NCBI GenBank assembly: GCA_963513935.1
Contig: OY740767.1
Coordinates: 154,324,431 to 154,388,430 of the forward strand
Direction: 5' to 3'
DNA: 64,000 nt
Source: Aphrophora alni
Lineage: Eukaryota > Arthropoda > Insecta > Hemiptera > Aphrophoridae
In this document: positions 60,111 through 64,000 of the stretch, piece by piece
Position numbering within the stretch: position 1 is the stretch's first letter
How the letters are laid out: the number at the start of each line of letters is the position of its first letter
Program-made: the position numbers and the translations under genes
Notes under the pieces: model-generated
What the model was told of the DNA's origin: nothing
What the model saw: only the letters and a program-made list of their open reading frames with translations
Databases searched by the model: none

Positions 60111-60310
60111 TGGAACAGAATCAATTTAAATTAGAAGATGGATTAAACAAGGGGAATCCAATATTGTTAACATTAAGTGATGTTTATTTTCAACATTTAG
60201 AAGAAAAAATTATAGACAACACTTGAAAAAGTACAACGGTTCGGAATGTCACATATGGTAGATGATTCGATAATTATAATATTTTTGATTGAAAAGCCAC
60301 AAAAATTAAG
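60110..60310 (+). pseudogene. Possible Penelope-like reverse transcriptase relic
   Basis: Plus-strand pieces NQFKLEDGLNKGNPI, LSDVYFQHLEEKIIDNT and, after a shift, MVDDSIIIIF line up with the GLxMGxPLSP...(Y/F)xxxLExxI...YVDD(I/T)F blocks of Penelope-like reverse transcriptases. Glycine/serine residues are partly lost and frames are broken. The match is short, so another RT class is possible. Confidence 0.4.
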
Positions 60311-60339
60311 ATGGAATTTAATATATATATAGGACTATA

Positions 60340-60850
60340 TTGTAGTTATATATAACCTTATTGAAACTCAGAAAAATGTAATCAAAAATGTTGCCATTTT
60401 AATTTTATTTATTTCGTGTTAATAACACACTAAATTAGCTACAAATTTGAAAGTTTTAATTCTGCATGTAATGGTACCACCATACCTCTCTACAATGACA
60501 AATAAAGAAGTTTGTCAAAAATGTAATTTCAAACCATCAAGTTAATGTGACAGTTACGAGATTCAGCAGGGTTGAGTAACAAACGCGACCGTAGTGAGGA
60601 GAGGCTTCTTCATATCTGTACAGCTTAGGAACATTAACACGAGTCAAACAAGTGGAGACTTGTTAATATGTACAAGACCCGATAGGGCAAGAAAGTAGTT
60701 ATATACACAATCATGAGGTTCAGAAAACCCGTTACAACTGTTTTATATAAACTTACCTTAGTGAATAGACCTCTTAATCTAGCAATACAATCTAAACATT
60801 TACTACAAGATCCAAGAAACCAACCTTTGGGCATTATATTAGACTATCTG
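60340..60850 (-). repeat. Dispersed repeat family B copy, inverted
   Basis: The complement of the 18150 and 19880 copies: 'cttattgaaactcagaa', 'gtaatggtaccaccatac', 'tctctacaatgacaaata', 'cagttacgagattcagcag' and 'ccaagaaaccaacctttggg'. Inserted beside the RT relic. Confidence 0.6.
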
Positions 60851-61069
60851 CTTGTATTACATTTTATGGAAGGTAAATACTCTGTTGGAGAATTTTTTGC
60901 TCTACAATTGAAAATGATAGTATAATATACAATTTATGTCCAGTCTGTTTTAATTTTATTTATGTATATTTAGGTTGTTTAATTTTTGTATTAGGTTTCA
61001 AAGTTTAATGTAGCCTATATTTTGACATGCTCAATGGAATGAATAAAGTTTTTTTATCATTTGTTTCAG

Positions 61070-61281
61070 TATCCTCAAATTTATGTCAACTCTTGATTTA
61101 CTTCTGCTTAAAAGGGACATACAGATTTATGTCTGATGTGAAATATTGGAGGAATGTAAAACAATACTCATTTAAAGATCTAATAATGCGTTCAATTCAA
61201 CTCAACCAGGAAAACATGGGCTATGTTATGATGTCTTTAACACTTATATTTATTTCTTTGTTTAACAAAAACAATAGTTTG
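61070..61281 (+). CDS. Candidate internal exon, hydrophobic protein
   Basis: Acceptor TTATCATTTGTTTCAG and donor AATAGTTTG/GTAAGTAA bound a 212-bp open exon. It enters with two bases of a split codon and leaves at phase 0. It encodes SSNLCQLLIYFCLKGTYRFM, then SDVKYWRNVKQYSFKDLIMR, then a second hydrophobic stretch (YVMMSLTLIFISLF), so probably a multi-pass membrane protein. The entry phase matches the exit phase of the exon at 58017-58061. I could not assign a family. Other exons were not found. Confidence 0.5.
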
Positions 61282-61409
61282 GTAAGTAATTGTGTATTCA
61301 CATAATATTACCCATTTTGTCTGTTATTAAAGTTATTGGATATTTATAGATGTTTCAAATTATTGGTACAATTTATTCCGCTATTTGTTAATATTTGTGT
61401 ATATGGGAC

Positions 61410-61560
61410 AGTTAGAACATGACAAACATAACAAATGGTGCAAAAACATTGCACAAGCTTTCCCATCCCTAAAACCCAATAAAAACCATCCAAAACTAAT
61501 TGTCACCAAAAATGTAATTCTGATAGTTGTTATAAAAAAAGTGAAAATTGAACCATGGAT
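61410..61560 (+). repeat. Dispersed repeat family A fragment
   Basis: Blocks 'ggtgcaaaaacattgca', 'cccatccctaaaaccca' and 'attgtcaccaaaaatgtaat' match the family A middle. Confidence 0.55.
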
Positions 61561-61794
61561 GCTGTTTGTTTAGTACAATAGTTCAAGACTTGTTTCGTTA
61601 TTGTAAATACATAATTTTATTTTGAATTAATATACAGTACTGGGTCTTAATTAAACGTACAGTAAGTTAAAAATTTAATTGACTATAGTTTATTTGTTTT
61701 TTTAACATCAGACAAATAAAGTTCATAAATTCCTTTGGATTTAAACTTTTTTACATAAAATATTAAAGTGAAGCCATATTCTTACTTGTTAGGT

Positions 61795-62600
61795 TTCGAA
61801 ATGGCCACCATTCTCTTTCTGGAGAGGTCTTTCCTCTGTGCTAGGCACAGCATTTCTTAACAGGTTAACATTTATCTCAGCTATGTTTTGAATAATTTTG
61901 CTTCTTTCAGTTCTTCAACAGTTGCTGGTTTTATACAGTACACCATTTGATCCTTTAAAAAGTCTCGCAACCAAAAAATCCAATGGGTTATTTGGAGACC
62001 TTGGGGGCCAAGATACAGGACATTGCCTACCTATCACACAATTACCAAAGATTTCTGATAAATAACCTTTTATTAGATTGTAAATGTGTGGATGTGCCAT
62101 ACCGTGCATAAATATCGTGTTTTCAATATCAAGGAATTCTGGTAGTATCGTCTGTTATTGTTATTGCTGTTACACCATTTTGAACCTCTTCAAAAAGAAT
62201 GGCCCAACAACAAAATTTAAAGAGAACCCCTTTCAAATTGTATCTTGTATTATGGGGATACATAAGTAACCCTGTTGTGTTACTATATGAGGATTTGTAA
62301 TTGATCATATCTTGTACTTATGTGTATTGACAGATCCATTTAGATAAAAATTTGCTCCATCAGTCAAAAAGATTTTGTCAAACCAAGCTTCGTTTAATCA
62401 AATTTGAACTAATGTAGAGCAAAATCAAGTAGATAATGTCGCTTAGGCTTATCTGTTTCTTTCAGTTTAAATTTCAGTTTTTTTTAAGGATACATTTTCT
62501 AAGAATACGCCATATTGTTGTCTGACTAATATCAAATCAAAGGAGAAAACTATTAAATTATGCTTAAAATAATTATAATTCCAAGGAATGTTTCATACAG
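61795..62600 (-). pseudogene. Second, older mariner-type transposase relic
   Basis: Minus-strand fragments in order: RQQYGVFLENV, then KIFLTDGANFYLNGSVN (first catalytic Asp block), VVGPFF, SEIFGN, VSWPPRSPNNPLDF (third Asp replaced by Asn), VEELKEAK, and near the end ENGGHFE, the usual C-terminal motif of this transposase family. Numerous stops and shifts, no recognisable TIRs. It is a different, older copy than the one at 58104, and a hAT element lies just to its right. Confidence 0.75.
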
Positions 62601-62627
62601 TTAGTAAGGTTTTACATTTTCATCACA

Positions 62628-64000
62628 CAGTGGCGTAGCCAGAACTTATTTGGGGGGTGGAGTTATGTAATACATAACCAAACGTTTAATCAAACAAATT
62701 ATTTATATTTTGGTTTTACTGAGCTGTTGCATATGAGCTTAAGCATACATATAATACTACAAACTATAATAAAGTCGCTGAAAAGAAAGAATTTAGAAAA
62801 CCCAGATCATTTTTACAATAATGAATAAAGAGAATGAGTTAAGTTTTAAATTCACAAAAACTGTTTAATATTTAGATACAAAACATATGACTGCACATTC
62901 ATATTCTTACTTCAGATACTGATTAGAAGTTTTCTGGGTTTCTTAGCCATTATGTCCAAAACTCTATCAAGGACTACTTCTATTTCTCGATGTATAGATA
63001 AATGTGCTAGACCGTTAAGACGACTTTGAGACGTTGTACTGCGCAGATATGATTTCAAGCGTCGAAGGGTTGAAAATGATCTCTCTGCCGTAGCTGTTGT
63101 TATTGGTAAAGTGGCTGCTATTCTCAATGCCCTAAAAATTGAAGGGAACATCCTGCTTATTACATTTATTCATGGAAGACACAAAGTCTTGAGGTAGATC
63201 AGAATTAGATTTTTTGAAATTTAACCAACTTCTTCTCCACATTATCATTTCGCCTTCAAGCTGTAAAGGATCCTCTAAATAACTAGGCCATTGTTTTGAA
63301 ATAGTTTCGCAACATAATTTTAATCTTTCATTATTAAGTTCTGCAGTATTTTTTGGGAGTAAACAGCATATGCTTTCAAATACACTTTTGTGGGCCAAGA
63401 ATCTATCATTCATATCTTGAAGGAGAAAGTCTATGAAAGGAATAAACAATGTAAGCCTAAAATATTCTTTAGGTTCACTTGTCTTGTAGTTGGTTTCCCT
63501 GTTATTCTAGGCATGCATATATTCATGTCCATTTCTTTAGCAATGGATTCTGCATCCTTGTACAACTCGTCAAATGCTGATTCAGAGTTGTCTCTTATAT
63601 GTTGAATTTCAGTTGTAAATGTTTCAACATACTGCACTGCATCAGCTAAGTCCAATGTAGTTGTTTGAAGAAACTTGCAAAGTCCAAAAGCAAGATAGAA
63701 CACTTTGCTTACTGTAACAACTGCCAGCAAAAATTAGCTATTGTTGAGAGCATTGTAAGATGTGTTAATTAATCTTATTTTTATTGAATTTGGTTTATCA
63801 AGTATTAATTGTCAATTATTTGAAAATCTGTTCAAGCGCCATTTTGTAAGATGCTTCTACTTATCTTATGTGGATTTTATTGATTTTAATTTATTAGCTA
63901 TAATTGAAAGGAGTTCAGGCTCTAATCTGTACTCACCAGGCAGACTGCTGTGACACGTGAATGGAAGGACATACTCAATGAAAGTTTACTCACTCATAAT
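62628..64000 (-). mobile_element. hAT element (ZMYM1-like transposase), right part outside window
   Basis: A hAT-like end CAGTGGCGTAGCCAGAAC lies at 62628. The minus-strand transposase then reads, from the window edge inward, FDELYKDAESIAKEMDM, MPRITGK, FIPFIDFLLQDMNDRF, and finally the dimerisation domain LPITTATAERSFSTLRRLKS then YLRSTTSQSRLNGLAHLSIH. The family catalyses cut-and-paste transposition with an RNase H-like fold and 8-bp target duplications. The other end is beyond 64000. Confidence 0.85.
62912..63730 (-). pseudogene. hAT transposase C-terminal half, frameshifted
   Basis: Three segments in two frames: 63730-63431, 63449-63132 and 63151-62912. The first shift is within an A-run at about 63460, where EYFRLTLFIPFID continues in the neighbouring frame. 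The last segment holds the full hAT C-terminal dimerisation motif (TATAERSFS...RLNGLA) and ends at TAG about 285 bp before the terminal repeat. The upstream zinc finger and first catalytic residues are not in the window. Confidence 0.82.

Overview
This is a window of AT-rich, repeat-laden eukaryotic nuclear DNA. The introns are long, the splice signals are metazoan (GTAAGT/GTAAGA donors, polypyrimidine-AG acceptors), and the transposon relics (mariner-type, hAT, jockey/CR1-like LINEs, SINEs, a possible Penelope-like reverse transcriptase) are typical of an insect, plausibly a hemipteran. The species cannot be fixed from the sequence. There are no rRNA, tRNA, CRISPR or bacterial features.

The one gene I can name lies on the minus strand. 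It is a Tab2/TAB3 orthologue, the ubiquitin-binding adaptor of the TAK1 kinase. Its start codon and the first half of its CUE domain are in a short exon at 18811-18951. The second half of the CUE domain plus a long Pro/Ser/Arg-rich linker are in a 988-bp exon at 2483-3470. The two exons join in phase (0/0) across a 15.3-kb intron full of repeats. The rest of the gene (expected coiled coil and NZF zinc finger) must lie left of this window. Any 5' non-coding exon lies to the right of 18951. On the plus strand, two well-spliced short exons (58017-58061 and 61070-61281) fit together in phase and encode a hydrophobic, membrane-protein-like sequence of unknown identity. A candidate first coding exon lies at 44283-44482.

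The remainder is repeats. 3.5-23 kb: two long non-coding dispersed families (A and B), a tRNA-type SINE family in both orientations, an 87-bp-arm hairpin at 8882-9080, and a dead LINE at 21.7-22.7 kb. 24.3-29.1 kb: a 4.8-kb satellite built from a 73-bp core plus zero, one or two 31-bp modules. 30.6-34.7 kb: an 84-bp (28-codon) tandem array resembling a decayed zinc-finger array, a 436-bp TTAA-flanked MITE, a 66-bp TA tract, and a 95-bp tandem array of 12 copies. 35-46 kb: mostly unassigned AT-rich sequence. 46.8-48.6 kb: LINE 3' fragments including a 5'-truncated copy with an intact RT core. 50-58 kb: several foldback (long inverted repeat) structures, and a 2-kb T-rich strand-skewed block. 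57.6-64 kb: a foldback with hammerhead-like motifs, a mariner with intact TIRs but frameshifted transposase, a second mariner relic, and a hAT element running off the right edge.

The genes show no operon-like cooperation. The window is best read as the 5' half of Tab2, part of a second plus-strand gene, and a dense record of transposon and satellite activity.
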